Part shown: piece after piece, positions 51,536 to 61,542 of the stretch | How positions within the stretch are numbered: the first letter of the stretch is position 1 | Layout of the letters: each line of letters begins with the position of its first letter | Assembly (NCBI GenBank): GCA_035294245.1 | Contig: DATGLG010000017.1 | Span: forward strand, 1 to 64,000 | Length of the DNA: 64,000 nt | DNA from: DATGLG01 sp035294245 | Lineage (GTDB): Bacteria; Pseudomonadota; Alphaproteobacteria; JACZXZ01 | Direction: 5' to 3' | Notes under the pieces: model-generated | The model's input: the letters and a program-made list of their open reading frames with translations, nothing else | Told to the model about the DNA's origin: nothing | Database searches by the model: none | Translations under genes and position numbers: made by a program

Positions 51536-52422
51536 GCCGGCTAAGCAAATCGACGTCCGCGGCAGCGGCGAAGCCGGCCGAGAACCGCATCGCCAAGCGC
51601 TTCGCCGCCCTCAAATCCGCGGGCCGCGCCGGGCTCGTCACCTTCATCACGGCGGGGGACCCCGACCGTGCCACCTCCCAGGCGCTTCTCGCCGGGCTCC
51701 CCGCGGCGGGCGCCGATCTCATCGAGCTCGGCATGCCCTTCTCCGACCCCATGGCGGACGGCCCGGCGATCCAGGCGGCGGGACAGCGCGCGCTCAAGGC
51801 CGGGGCCGGGCTTAAGCAGACCCTCGCCATGGTCGCCGAGTTCCGCGCGAGCGAGGGCGCCACACCCCTCATCCTCATGGGCTATTACAACCCCATCTTT
51901 CGCTACGGTCCTTCGGCCTTCATCCGCGACGCCGCCCAGGCGGGAGTCGACGGGCTCATTATCGTCGACCTGCCCCCCGAGGAGGATGCCGAGCTGCGTC
52001 CCCTCGCCGAGGCCGCGTGCATCGCCGTGATCCGCCTCGTGGCGCCGACGACGAGCGAGGCGCGCGCGCAGACTCTTCTCTCGGAGGCGAGCGGCTTCGT
52101 CTATTACGTCTCGGTCACCGGCGTCACCGGCACGCGGAGTGCCGCGCGCGACCAGGTGGCCCAGGCCTTGGCAAGGCTGCGCCAGCACACTGCCCTGCCG
52201 CTTGCCGTGGGCTTCGGCATCAAGACGCCGGAGGACGCCGCCGCCTTCGCGCGCGACGCGGACGCCGTCGTCGTCGGCTCGGCCCTGGTGCAGGTGATCG
52301 CCGATCGCCTCGACGCCAAGGGGAAGGCGACGCCGGCGCTCGTGCCCGACGCCCTCGACTTCGTGCGCCGGCTCGCCCGCGGCGTCGCCGCCGCGCGGGC
52401 CACGACCCAGGCGGCGTCATGA
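51532..52422 (+). CDS. trpA: Tryptophan synthase alpha chain
   Basis: 296 residues (slightly longer than the usual 268 because of an N-terminal and C-terminal extension). GLVTFITAGDPD, the catalytic Glu and Asp in LIELGMPFSDPMADGPAIQ, LILMGYYNPIF, VYYVSVTGVTG and GFGIKTPEDA are all present. Cleaves indole-3-glycerol phosphate to indole, channelled to TrpB. Overlaps accD by 4 bases. Confidence 0.98.
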   Translation: MSRLSKSTSAAAAKPAENRIAKRFAALKSAGRAGLVTFITAGDPDRATSQALLAGLPAAGADLIELGMPFSDPMADGPAIQAAGQRALKAGAGLKQTLAMVAEFRASEGATPLILMGYYNPIFRYGPSAFIRDAAQAGVDGLIIVDLPPEEDAELRPLAEAACIAVIRLVAPTTSEARAQTLLSEASGFVYYVSVTGVTGTRSAARDQVAQALARLRQHTALPLAVGFGIKTPEDAAAFARDADAVVVGSALVQVIADRLDAKGKATPALVPDALDFVRRLARGVAAARATTQAAS

Positions 52423-53333
52423 ACTGGCTCACCAATTTCGTCCGCCCGCGCATCCGCGCCCTGGTGCAGAAGGCGGATGTCCCCGACAAGCTGTGGCAGA
52501 AATGCCCGAAATGCGGGCAGATGATCTTCCACCGGGAGCTCGAGGCCAATCTCAACGTCTGCCCCCATTGCGACCATCACATGCGCATCCCGGCGGAGAA
52601 GCGCCTCGCCCTGCTCTTCGACGAGGGCCAGTACCACCGCATCGAGCTACCCAAGACGCCGGTGGACCCCCTCAAGTTCCGCGACCGCAAGCGCTATAGC
52701 GAGCGCCTCAAGGAGGCCCAGGCCAAGACCGGCCTCGCCGACGCCATCATCGTCGGCCACGGCAAGATCGGCGGGAACCCCGCCGTCTGCGCCGCCTTCG
52801 AGTTCGAGTTCCAGGGCGGCTCGATGGGCGTCGCCGTGGGCGAGGCGATCGTCGCCGCGGCCAAGCTCGCGACCTTGCAGCAGGCGGCCCTCGTCGCCAT
52901 TCCCGCCTCGGGCGGCGCGCGCATGCAGGAGGGCATCCTCTCCCTCATGCAGCTCCCGCGCACGGTGATCGCCGTCGAGCAGCTCCGCGAGGCGGGCCTG
53001 CCCTATATCGTGCTGCTGACCGACCCCACCACGGGCGGCGTCTCCGCCTCCTTCGCCATGCTCGGCGACATCCAGATCGCCGAGCCGGGGGCCGTCATCG
53101 GCTTCGCCGGCGCGCGGGTGATCGAGGAGACGATCAAGGAGAAGCTGCCCGAGGGCTTCCAGCGCGCCGAATATCTGCTCGAGCACGGCATGCTCGACAT
53201 GGTGGTGCATCGCCGCGAGCTGAGCGCCACCCTCGGGCGCTTGCTGAGCCTGCTCATGAAGCGCGAGCCCCCGGCCGCGGTCCTTCCCCTCTCCAAGCCA
53301 CAGGCGGCGAAGGGTGCAACCCCAGGCGAGTGA
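52419..53333 (+). CDS. accD: Acetyl-CoA carboxylase carboxyltransferase subunit beta
   Basis: 304 residues. N-terminal zinc ribbon CPKCGQ and CPHCDHH, then EFEFQGGSMGVAVGEAIV, SGGARMQEGILSLMQ and DPTTGGVSASFAMLGD (oxyanion-hole Gly-Gly), AEPGAVIGFAGARVIE. Transfers carboxyl from biotin to acetyl-CoA to make malonyl-CoA with AccA. The folC start overlaps the last 20 bases. The trpBA-accD-folC order is typical of alphaproteobacteria. Confidence 0.98.
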   Translation: MNWLTNFVRPRIRALVQKADVPDKLWQKCPKCGQMIFHRELEANLNVCPHCDHHMRIPAEKRLALLFDEGQYHRIELPKTPVDPLKFRDRKRYSERLKEAQAKTGLADAIIVGHGKIGGNPAVCAAFEFEFQGGSMGVAVGEAIVAAAKLATLQQAALVAIPASGGARMQEGILSLMQLPRTVIAVEQLREAGLPYIVLLTDPTTGGVSASFAMLGDIQIAEPGAVIGFAGARVIEETIKEKLPEGFQRAEYLLEHGMLDMVVHRRELSATLGRLLSLLMKREPPAAVLPLSKPQAAKGATPGE

Positions 53334-54603
53334 CGCCGTCCTCGCACGGCTGCTGAAGCTCCACCCCAAGGTCATCGACCTCTCCCTCGGGCGGATCGAG
53401 CGCCTCTTGGCGATCCTCGGCCATCCCGAGCGCCGTCTCGCCCCCGTCGTCCACGTCGCCGGCACCAATGGCAAGGGCTCGACCATCGCCTTCCTGCGCG
53501 CCATGCTCGAGGCCGCCGGCCGCAAGGTGCAGGTCTATACCTCGCCCCATCTCGTCCGCTTCGCCGAGCGCATCCGCCTCGCCGACGGCATCATCGGGGA
53601 CGCGGCGCTGACGGCGCTGCTCGAGGAATGCGAGCGGGCGAATGGGGGCGCGCCCATCACCTTCTTCGAGATCACCACCGCCGCCGCCTTCCTCGCCTTC
53701 GCGCGCGAGCCTGCCGACATCCTCCTCCTCGAGGTCGGGCTCGGCGGGCGGCTCGACGCCACCAATGTGATCGAGCGCCCGGCCCTCTCGGTGATCGCCC
53801 CCGTCTCGATCGATCATACGGATTTCCTCGGCGATACCCTCGCGGCGATCGCCTTCGAGAAGGCGGGCATCCTCAAGCCCGGGGTCGCCGCCGCGATCGG
53901 GCCACAGGAGCCCGAGGCCCTCGGCGTTATCGAGGCGCGGGCGGAAGCGGTCGGCGCCCCCCTCGCCCGCTTCGGCGTCGAATGGTCGGCCGAGGCGACG
54001 GCCGAGGGCATGCGCTTTTCCGGCCGCCGCTGGCGTCTCGACCTGCCGCGGCCTGCTCTCCCCGGCCCCCACCAGATCGGCAATGCGGGGCTCGCCATCG
54101 CCGCGGCGGAGCATCTCGACGGCTTCGGCTTGACTCCTGCGCATCTCGCGGCGGGGCTCCGCGCGGCGAGCTGGCCGGCGCGGCTTCAGCGCCTCACTCG
54201 CGGCCCCCTTCTCGCCGGCCTGCCCACGGGCTGGGAGCTCTGGCTCGATGGCGGCCATAACGCCGCCGCCGGCGCGATCCTCGCCGCCCAGGCTGCGCGC
54301 TGGCGCGACAAGCCCCTCGGCCTCATCTACGGCATGCTGAAGACGAAGGACGCAATCGGCTTCCTGGAGCCCCTCGCACCCCATGCCGCCGTCACGCGCA
54401 CCATCGCCATCCCCGGCGAGGCCAACAGCCTCTCCGCCGAGGAGGCCTGCCGCCACGCCCGGGCGGCGGGGCACGACGCAGCGGCGGCGGCGAGCATCGA
54501 GGCGGCGAGGGATGCCATCGTCGCCCGTCTCGGCCGCCCCGCCCGCATCCTCATCTGCGGCTCCCTCTACCTCGCCGGCAAGGTCTTGGTGGAAAACGGA
54601 TAA
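53314..54603 (+). CDS. folC: Folylpolyglutamate synthase / dihydrofolate synthase
   Basis: 429 residues from GTG 53314, inside the end of accD. P-loop VAGTNGKGSTIAFLRAML, the ITFFEITTAAAFLAFA region, LLLEVGLGGRLDATN and SIDHTDFLGDTLAAIAFEKAGI. The C-terminal ligase domain has LDGGHNAAAG. Adds glutamate to dihydropteroate and folates. Convergent with trxA; two hairpin terminators lie between. Confidence 0.96.
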   Translation: MQPQASDAVLARLLKLHPKVIDLSLGRIERLLAILGHPERRLAPVVHVAGTNGKGSTIAFLRAMLEAAGRKVQVYTSPHLVRFAERIRLADGIIGDAALTALLEECERANGGAPITFFEITTAAAFLAFAREPADILLLEVGLGGRLDATNVIERPALSVIAPVSIDHTDFLGDTLAAIAFEKAGILKPGVAAAIGPQEPEALGVIEARAEAVGAPLARFGVEWSAEATAEGMRFSGRRWRLDLPRPALPGPHQIGNAGLAIAAAEHLDGFGLTPAHLAAGLRAASWPARLQRLTRGPLLAGLPTGWELWLDGGHNAAAGAILAAQAARWRDKPLGLIYGMLKTKDAIGFLEPLAPHAAVTRTIAIPGEANSLSAEEACRHARAAGHDAAAAASIEAARDAIVARLGRPARILICGSLYLAGKVLVENG

Positions 54604-54624
54604 TCGCCCTTCCTCCACGGCAAA

Positions 54625-54646
54625 ACCCCGCCGGGGCGGGCGGGGT
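54625..54646 (-). terminator. Terminator downstream of trxA, distal
   Basis: ACCCCGCC (54625-54632) and GGCGGGGT (54639-54646); on the minus strand it continues into GGTTTTGCC. It is the second of two tandem hairpins after trxA and may also limit read-through from folC. Confidence 0.6.
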
Positions 54647-54652
54647 CTGCGC

Positions 54653-54682
54653 AAAAAAGGGGATGCCAACGTCGCCCCCCTT
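54653..54682 (-). terminator. Terminator downstream of trxA, proximal
   Basis: On the minus strand AAGGGG (complement of 54677-54682) pairs with CCCCTT, followed by a run of six T (54653-54658). Only 12 bases after the trxA stop. Confidence 0.7.
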
Positions 54683-54694
54683 GGATTTGGCGGC

Positions 54695-55015
54695 TTAAAG
54701 GACCGAGCGCACCCATTCGTAGAGCTTGCTCTTGGGCAGGCTGCCGACCTTCATCGCCGCCACCTGGCCGCCCTTGAACAGCATCAGGGTCGGGATGCCA
54801 CGCACGCCGTATTTCTGCGGCGTGGTGGGGTTCTCGTCGATGTTGAGCTTGGCCACCGTGATCTTGCCGTCGAGATCCTTGGCGAGTTCCTCGAGATGGG
54901 GGGCGATCTGCTTGCAGGGGCCGCACCACTCCGCCCAGAAATCCACCAGCACCGGGGCCGAAGCCTTGAGCACATCGGCGTCGAAGGAGGCGTCGGAGAC
55001 CTTGGTTGTCGTCAT
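54695..55015 (-). CDS. trxA: Thioredoxin
   Basis: 106 residues from ATG 55015. Active site WAEWCGPCKQIAPHLEELA (redox WCGPC), cis-Pro region GVRGIPTLMLFKGG. Reduces protein disulfides. ATTATAAT-rich sequence and GGGATTATAATGACG (Shine-Dalgarno AAAGGGA) precede it. It ends the addAB-trxA run; a longer frame upstream to 55087 is not homologous. Confidence 0.97.
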   Translation of the reverse strand: MTTTKVSDASFDADVLKASAPVLVDFWAEWCGPCKQIAPHLEELAKDLDGKITVAKLNIDENPTTPQKYGVRGIPTLMLFKGGQVAAMKVGSLPKSKLYEWVRSVL

Positions 55016-55111
55016 TATAATCCCTTTCAGATCAATCGATTGGCTGAGGCCGCAGCGGCTGCCGGCGGGGCGAATCCCAGGCTCCAATCTAGGGTTCGGC
55101 TTCCGCGCGCG

Positions 55112-58100
55112 TCAAGGCGCGTGGGCGTCAAGGAGGGTATCCGGCAGCGGCATGAGTCGCGGCCCGTCGGTCCACAACAGCGCGCAGCGCACCGGCCGTC
55201 CCGGGTAGATTTTTTGCAGGAGCGCGCGATAGGCCGCCATCTGGCGCAGATAAAGGGGTGCCACGTCCACGACCGACGCCGGGGGCGGCCGGTTGGTCTT
55301 GTAATCAACGATCAGCACCTCCCGCTCGCTCACGACCAGACGGTCGACCTGGCCCGCAATCGCGTGCGCGCCGATTACCCCTGTCAGCGGCACCTCGGCG
55401 CGGGAGCCGGGAGCGAAAAGCGGCGCAAAATCGGGGGCGCCCAGCACGGCAAGGACCTCGGCGGCGAGGGCCGCCCGCTCTTCCTCGGCGAGCTCGTGGG
55501 CAGGGCGGGCGAGATAGCGGCGGCAGGCCTCTTCCCGCCGCTCGGGCGCAAGCTCGGGCAGCGCCTCAAGCAGCCGATGCACGAGGCGGCCGCGGCGAAA
55601 GCGCAGCCCGTCCTCACCGTCGAGGGGCGAGCGCACCGCCGGCTCGTCCTCCGCGGGACGCGAGGGGGCCAGGGGGCGCGCCGGCACCGGCTCGGCCGGC
55701 GGCAGGGCGCGCGCCCAGGCCGGCAAAGGCTCCTCGCCCGTCGCCGGCGCAGCCGATGGGACTGGCGGCGGGGGCACCGCCTCCTGCGCCGTGGCGAGGC
55801 GCAGCGCGGCACCGGCCCAGCCATCGGCGACCTCGCCGCGGCAGTCGAAGGCGAACGGCGTCGCGATCGGCGCCAAGCCGTCGCGCACGAGGTTGTACCA
55901 GCAATCGGCTGCCGGCTCCCGCTCGCCGCGCCAGCCGCAGACATAGAGCCGGTCCTCGGCGCGCGTCATGGCGACGTAGAGGAGCCGCCGGTATTCCTGG
56001 TCGCGCTTGCGATTGGCGGCCGCGCGCAGCCGCTTCGCAAGCTCGCCCTCATGGGCGCGCCGCGGCGGCCAGAGAAAGCCGGCTGTCGCGGCCTCGCCAT
56101 CGTCGTCGAGCCAGAGCAGGCGCGGACTCTGCGTCGGCACCTGCATGGTGTCGGGGAGAATCACGATGGGCGCCTGCAGCCCCTTGGCGCCATGCACCGT
56201 CATAATGCGCACCTCGTCGCGCTGCCCCGCCTCGGGATCGCGCTTGATCTCGGCCTTGCCCGACTCGACCCAATGAAGAAAGCCCTCGAGGGACGGAACA
56301 TGAATGCGCTCGTAAGCGAGGGCGAGGGCGAGGAACTCGTCGAGGGGCTCCTCGGCCTCGGGGCCGAGCCGCGCCAGCATGCGTTTCCGGCCACTCGCCC
56401 CATCGGGCCGGCCGCGCGCGCCGAGGACCTCGGTAAAGAGCTCGTAGGGGCGCACGAAATCGACGCGGCGAAGCAGATCCGCGAGATAGGCATGGGCGGC
56501 GGCGAAAGCGGGATCCTCGTCGGCGCGGCGCTCAAGGGCCTGCCACAGGCTGCCGGCGCGCCCATAGGCGAGGGTGAAAAGCTGCTCCTCGTCGATCCCG
56601 ATGAGCGGGCTCTTCAGCACCGTCGCAAGGGTGAGATCGTCCTCCGGCAGGAGCAGGAAACGGGCCAGCGCGATGAGGTCCATCACCGGGAGCTGATCGG
56701 TCAGCACCATGCGATCGATCCCCGCGACGGGCACCGCGGCCGCCTTCAAGGCGCGCACCAGCTCCTCGACAAGCACGGTGCGGCGGCGCACCAGCACCAT
56801 GATGTCGCCGGCGGCGACGGGCCGTCCCCGCGCCGGCAATGGCTCGCGGCTGTCGATCCAGCCCTTGATGCGCGCGGCGATGAGGGCGGCGAGGCGCGCC
56901 GGGGGCGAATCCGCGGCCTCACGGCCGATCGGGGGCGTCCAGGGGGCGAAATCGCTGCGCTCACGCTGTACGGCTGGCGGCCAGATCTCGACGAGGCCGG
57001 CCTGGCCTACGCGGTGAGGATGATGACGAATCGCCTCGCCCGGACGCACCACCCCGTCGGCTGCCGAAGGAAGTCCAAACACGGCGTCGACGGCCTGCAG
57101 CACGGCCGGCGTGGAGCGGAACGAGACCTCGAGAGCGACGCTGCGCCAGAGCCCATCGGCGGCCCGGGAGCGCGCGGCGAAATGCGCGCGCATGGTTTCG
57201 AAGGCGTCCGGATCGGCGCCCTGGAAGCTGTAGATCGACTGCTTAACATCGCCCACGGCGAAGACGGTGCGTGGGAGCCCGCGCGCTCCTTCGCCGGCGA
57301 AGAATTCCTCGGCGAGGAGAGCGACGATGCGCCATTGATCGGGATTGGTGTCCTGGGCCTCGTCGATGAGGATGTGATCGAGTCCGCGATCGAGCTTGTA
57401 GAGGACCCAATCCGCGCCGCGCGTCTCGAGCAGCCGGCGCGTCTTGAGGATGAGATCGTCGTAATCGAGAAGGGCCGCGCGCTCCTTGTGGCCGTCATAG
57501 GCGTCGAGCACTGCAGCGCCGAGACGGAGCAGCGCCGCGCTCGCCGCTGCAGTGGTGGCGGCACGAAGCCGCTCGCATAGTCGGATCAGGCGGTCCGCCT
57601 CTGCGGCGAGCGTCGCGTCGATTCCCGCCGCCGCGTCGCGCACGGCTTTGGTCGCGAGGGTCTTGCGCACCGCCCCGTCATTCGTGAGATAGGCGCGCAG
57701 ATAATCATCGAGCCCGTCGACGCGAGCGGCAGGCGCGGCGAGCCAATCGGCGATCGCATTCCCCCGCGCCTGATCCGCGTCGGAGCCCCGCGCCAGCGCC
57801 GCTGCCGCCGCGCGCAATCCGGCGAGATCAAGGGCGTCATCGGCGCAAGCGGCGGCCCGGATGGCGGCGACATCATCCTTCGGATCGAGACCCAGACGGC
57901 GATAGATCGCCGCGATTGCCGCCTCGGCCCCCCCGGCCTGCCCGAGGATGCGGAGAAAACGGCCACGCTGGCGCGCGAGCGCACCGAGGAGCTCGCCGAA
58001 GGCCCCCTCCTGGACATGCCCCGTAACCTCGCGTAGAGCCGCGGCGAGGGCGTCGTCCACGCCGATGCGCGCACGACGCAGGACCTCGTCGCGCGCCGCC

Positions 58101-58582
58101 TCCATGCGCTCCGCGGCCGTCCGCTCGTCCATCACCTCGAAATGGGGTGCCACCCCGGCCTCGAGAGGAAAGCGGCGAAGGAGCGATTGACAGAAGGCGT
58201 GGATCGTCTCGATCCGCAACCCGCCCGGGGCATCGACGACCTGGGCGAAGAGCCGCCGCGCGCGCTCCAGGAGATCGCCGCGGGGCGTATCGCCGGTGAG
58301 CGCGGCCAATTCCGCCGCAAGCGCCGGGTCCGGCAAGGTCGCCCAGCGGCCGAGACGATAGGCAATGCGATTTGCCATCTCCGCAGCGGCGGCTTTGGTA
58401 AAGGTCAGGCAGAGCAGACGGCTCGGTGGCGTGCCGTAGAGCAGCAGGCTGAGGACGCGGTCCGTCAGTACCGAGGTCTTGCCCGTGCCCGCCGACGCCG
58501 CGACCCAAATGGAGGCGGCAGGATCCGCAGCACTCCGCTGCAGGGGTCCGGCGTCGCACCGTGCCGTCAGAACACCGCTCAT
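55112..58582 (-). CDS. addA: Double-strand break repair helicase-nuclease AddA
   Basis: 1156 residues. Walker A ASAGTGKTSVLTDRVL (near residue 32), UvrD-like motifs including RLLCLTFTKAAAAEMANRI, ILIDEAQDTNPDQW (motif II/III), FAVGDVKQSIYSFQGADP and MTVHGAKGLQAPIV, LLYVAMTRAEDRLYVCG. C-terminal nuclease motif VLIVDYKTNRPPP. With AddB it resects broken DNA ends for recombination, replacing RecBCD. The start overlaps the addB stop (ATGA). Confidence 0.96.
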   Translation of the reverse strand: MSGVLTARCDAGPLQRSAADPAASIWVAASAGTGKTSVLTDRVLSLLLYGTPPSRLLCLTFTKAAAAEMANRIAYRLGRWATLPDPALAAELAALTGDTPRGDLLERARRLFAQVVDAPGGLRIETIHAFCQSLLRRFPLEAGVAPHFEVMDERTAAERMEAARDEVLRRARIGVDDALAAALREVTGHVQEGAFGELLGALARQRGRFLRILGQAGGAEAAIAAIYRRLGLDPKDDVAAIRAAACADDALDLAGLRAAAAALARGSDADQARGNAIADWLAAPAARVDGLDDYLRAYLTNDGAVRKTLATKAVRDAAAGIDATLAAEADRLIRLCERLRAATTAAASAALLRLGAAVLDAYDGHKERAALLDYDDLILKTRRLLETRGADWVLYKLDRGLDHILIDEAQDTNPDQWRIVALLAEEFFAGEGARGLPRTVFAVGDVKQSIYSFQGADPDAFETMRAHFAARSRAADGLWRSVALEVSFRSTPAVLQAVDAVFGLPSAADGVVRPGEAIRHHPHRVGQAGLVEIWPPAVQRERSDFAPWTPPIGREAADSPPARLAALIAARIKGWIDSREPLPARGRPVAAGDIMVLVRRRTVLVEELVRALKAAAVPVAGIDRMVLTDQLPVMDLIALARFLLLPEDDLTLATVLKSPLIGIDEEQLFTLAYGRAGSLWQALERRADEDPAFAAAHAYLADLLRRVDFVRPYELFTEVLGARGRPDGASGRKRMLARLGPEAEEPLDEFLALALAYERIHVPSLEGFLHWVESGKAEIKRDPEAGQRDEVRIMTVHGAKGLQAPIVILPDTMQVPTQSPRLLWLDDDGEAATAGFLWPPRRAHEGELAKRLRAAANRKRDQEYRRLLYVAMTRAEDRLYVCGWRGEREPAADCWYNLVRDGLAPIATPFAFDCRGEVADGWAGAALRLATAQEAVPPPPVPSAAPATGEEPLPAWARALPPAEPVPARPLAPSRPAEDEPAVRSPLDGEDGLRFRRGRLVHRLLEALPELAPERREEACRRYLARPAHELAEEERAALAAEVLAVLGAPDFAPLFAPGSRAEVPLTGVIGAHAIAGQVDRLVVSEREVLIVDYKTNRPPPASVVDVAPLYLRQMAAYRALLQKIYPGRPVRCALLWTDGPRLMPLPDTLLDAHAP

Positions 58583-61542
58583 TCGCTACCACCATTGACG
58601 GTGGACCATTCCTTGACCCGCGCGAGATGCTCGTAGTCACTGAAAGCCGGCGCGTGATCGGGTCGCGGGCACGCCGCATAGGGCGTCGAGGGATCGTCGA
58701 AGGCCGAGACCAGGCCGAGGAGTCCAATGAAGGCCTCCCGCGCCAGCTCGGCGGCGTCGACAACGAAGCGTCGCTCCTCGCCCGGCGGCTCGCCGCCCGA
58801 GAGCCGCCAGAACGCCAGCTCCTTCACCGCCGCGGGCGCGACGCCGTGAAAGGCGCCTTCTTGCGCCATCGCCGCCTCGAGCGGAAGCTGCGGCGAGAGG
58901 CCGAGCTCGATTTCCGCCGGGCTTGGCGTCGCGCCCGTCTTGTAGTCGATGATCGCAAGCCCGCCGGCCTTGAGCCGATCGATGCGATCCGCCTTGGCGG
59001 AGAGCGTGAAAGGCCCCGCTGGCGCCTCGAAAACGAGCGTGCCAGGGGTCTCACTGCGGCTTTCCGCCAAGATCGGACGCCTCGCGCGCTCCGCGGCAAC
59101 GAACCAGCGGGCGATGCGCTCGAAACGGGGCCACCAAAAGGCGCGGATGCCCGGCCGCTCGAGGAGAGGGCCAAAGACCTTCTCGCCGATCGACAGCAGC
59201 TGCTCGACCGCGTCCCCCGGCAGGGCCTCCGGATAGCTCCTGAGGAAAAGATCGAGCGCCTCGTGGATGAAGGTACCGCGATCGGCGGCACCCGGATCGG
59301 CGTCCAAGGGCTCGAGCGCCCGAAGCTTCAGGACATGGTGCGCATAAATGGCGTAAGGGTCGCGCATCCAGACGCCGATCTCGGTTACCGAAAGGCGACG
59401 TGGACGCGCCGGAACAGGTGGGCGCGGCGCCGGCGGCGGAGCGGGGGTGACGGGTCCGTCATGACGGTCGAGCGCGCGTTGCCAGGCGAGCCAACGCTTG
59501 GCATCGCGCTCATTCCAAGCAAGCCCCGCCGCCCCCAGGAGGTTGTCGAGGCGCAGGAGCCAGCGCGATGGCACGGTCGGCGTGCCCTCGACCTTGAGGG
59601 CGCGCGTGAGGACGACTTCACGCGCGCAGCAGGCCTGGGCGAAATCATGCGCGGAAAGACCGATGCGGCGCTCCGGCTCGGGCAGGCCAAACTCGACGCG
59701 CATCGGCCGCGACATCCAGGGATCGATCGGCGGCTCAGGCGGCCAGGTGCCCTCATTGAGTCCCCCCAGGATCAGGAGATCGGCATGCTGCAGCCGCGCC
59801 TCCAGCGGGCCCCAGATCGCGAGCCGCGGATGGCGGCCATAGCGCGGCCGCACCACTTGGCCCGCGAGCAAGGTTGCGAAGAAAGCCGGATAGGCTGCTC
59901 CTGCAAGCGGTGGGAACCGCGCAGCGGCGCGTATCAGCTCGGCGAGAAAGAGGGCCATCTGCTCACCGGCGTCCCCGGCCCACAATCGCGCCGCACCCGT
60001 TTGCGCATCGCTGGCCGCGAGGGCCTCTGCGGCGGCGATATGGGCGGCGACAATCTCGGGCACGGTCGCTGTCTTGGCGGCCAAAATATCGGCGAAGGCG
60101 CCGAGTCGCCGCTCAAGCCTATCGATGCACGCGACGAGCCCACGGCGGTCCGCCCGCTCCGCGGCTGTGCGGAGGGCAGCTCGCAGCCCCGCAATCCCGG
60201 GGGCGGGCCGCGGCCCACGCAGCAGGAAAATCTCGAGCAGGCGTGCCTGGCGGCGAAAGGCGCCGACCGCGACGCCGCCCGCCGCCAGAGGGTGCTTGAG
60301 CAATGCGACCAGAGAAAGCGGCGCAAAGGCTTCCGCTGCAACCTGGGCGACGAGGCGGAGAAAGGCGCCGGGCGGCGTGGCCGAGAGCGGTGTGCCGGCC
60401 GAATCGTCGACCTCGATGTCCCAGCGTTCGAGCTCGACGGCGACGCGGCGCGCGAGAGCGCGGTCCGGTGTCACCAGCGCCGCCCGCCGGCCGGGCGTAT
60501 CCAGGGCCTCGCGCATGAGAAGCGCGATCACGCCGGCTTCTTCCCGGGGCGTCGGGCAGTCGATTCGCCGCAGCCCGTCGAGGCTTTCCGGCGGCAACGA
60601 CCCCAGGCGGCGCCACGCCTCGGTGCTGCTGGCGGGGCGCATCGCCTCGGCGATGAGCGCAGCGCGAGCCGGAGAGCTCGCCGCAACGCCGTCGCAGGAC
60701 CAATCCACGACGCGGCGCCGCTCGATGCCGATGCGCTCGAGCAGGCGCTTCAGGCCGTATTGCGGATGGCTGGGCTCCAGGCTCTCCCAGGCCTCCGCGT
60801 CGAGATGGCGGTCGAGGCCCGGCAGCACGACGCGTCCTTGCGGTAGCGTAGCGATGAGCGCCAAGAGCGCCGCCGTCGCCGGAATGCTGCCCGTCGAGCC
60901 GGCGGCGATGATGGGATCGCAAGGCGGATTCGCGCGCCAGAGCTCGACCTGGGCTTCGAGCAAGCGATTGCGGCGCGCGGCGGGGTCGATCGCGCCCTCC
61001 GCAGCAAGGACACGGGGCCAGTGCTCGGTGACGATGCGGAGGAAGTCGAGAGTTATCTGCCAATGCGCCGCATAGCGCGCCGGCACGAGAGTGGCAAGCC
61101 GATCGAAGCCGAGGCCCTGCGTTTCAACCTGATCGATGAGACGGCCGAGCTCAGCGGCAAGAAGGACCGCCTGCTCCTCCGTGTATCGGCCCAGCTTGAG
61201 GATGAGCTCGGCGAGGAGCAGGCGGCGGCGCAGCTCGGGGATGACCGGCGGGATCTCCAGCGCGGCGCCGGAAAGCGGGGCGTCCGCGGCGGCGAAGGCC
61301 AACTCGTCCTCATCGAGATCACCGATCGGCATAAGTCGCGGCAGCACCAGGGCGCGGCCGGCGCTGAGCCGCAGAAAGGCCTCGCGCAAGCTGCGCACGG
61401 CGCGGCGGGTCGGCAGCAGCACAGTCGACCGGCCGAGCGCTAGGGGGTCGCCCGAGGACTCGGCGAGCAGCTTGGCGGCGAGCGCATCGACGAAGGGCAC
61501 TCCCGCCGGAATGGTGAAGACCCTGGGATGCGCTGGGGTCAT
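58579..61542 (-). CDS. addB: Double-strand break repair protein AddB
   Basis: 987 residues. N-terminal VFTIPAGVPFVDALAAKLL and STVLLPTRRAVRSLREAF are typical of alphaproteobacterial AddB. ILGGLNEGTWPPEPPIDPWMS is a conserved mid-protein block, and the C-terminal PD-(D/E)xK nuclease has LAIIDYKTGATPSPAEIE. Partner of AddA. It overlaps murU upstream (ATGA) and addA downstream. Confidence 0.94.
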   Translation of the reverse strand: MTPAHPRVFTIPAGVPFVDALAAKLLAESSGDPLALGRSTVLLPTRRAVRSLREAFLRLSAGRALVLPRLMPIGDLDEDELAFAAADAPLSGAALEIPPVIPELRRRLLLAELILKLGRYTEEQAVLLAAELGRLIDQVETQGLGFDRLATLVPARYAAHWQITLDFLRIVTEHWPRVLAAEGAIDPAARRNRLLEAQVELWRANPPCDPIIAAGSTGSIPATAALLALIATLPQGRVVLPGLDRHLDAEAWESLEPSHPQYGLKRLLERIGIERRRVVDWSCDGVAASSPARAALIAEAMRPASSTEAWRRLGSLPPESLDGLRRIDCPTPREEAGVIALLMREALDTPGRRAALVTPDRALARRVAVELERWDIEVDDSAGTPLSATPPGAFLRLVAQVAAEAFAPLSLVALLKHPLAAGGVAVGAFRRQARLLEIFLLRGPRPAPGIAGLRAALRTAAERADRRGLVACIDRLERRLGAFADILAAKTATVPEIVAAHIAAAEALAASDAQTGAARLWAGDAGEQMALFLAELIRAAARFPPLAGAAYPAFFATLLAGQVVRPRYGRHPRLAIWGPLEARLQHADLLILGGLNEGTWPPEPPIDPWMSRPMRVEFGLPEPERRIGLSAHDFAQACCAREVVLTRALKVEGTPTVPSRWLLRLDNLLGAAGLAWNERDAKRWLAWQRALDRHDGPVTPAPPPAPRPPVPARPRRLSVTEIGVWMRDPYAIYAHHVLKLRALEPLDADPGAADRGTFIHEALDLFLRSYPEALPGDAVEQLLSIGEKVFGPLLERPGIRAFWWPRFERIARWFVAAERARRPILAESRSETPGTLVFEAPAGPFTLSAKADRIDRLKAGGLAIIDYKTGATPSPAEIELGLSPQLPLEAAMAQEGAFHGVAPAAVKELAFWRLSGGEPPGEERRFVVDAAELAREAFIGLLGLVSAFDDPSTPYAACPRPDHAPAFSDYEHLARVKEWSTVNGGSE

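Noticed and set aside
53314..53333. The 20-base accD/folC overlap as a frameshift
   Set aside because: Both proteins are complete and of normal length, and overlaps are common in this operon.
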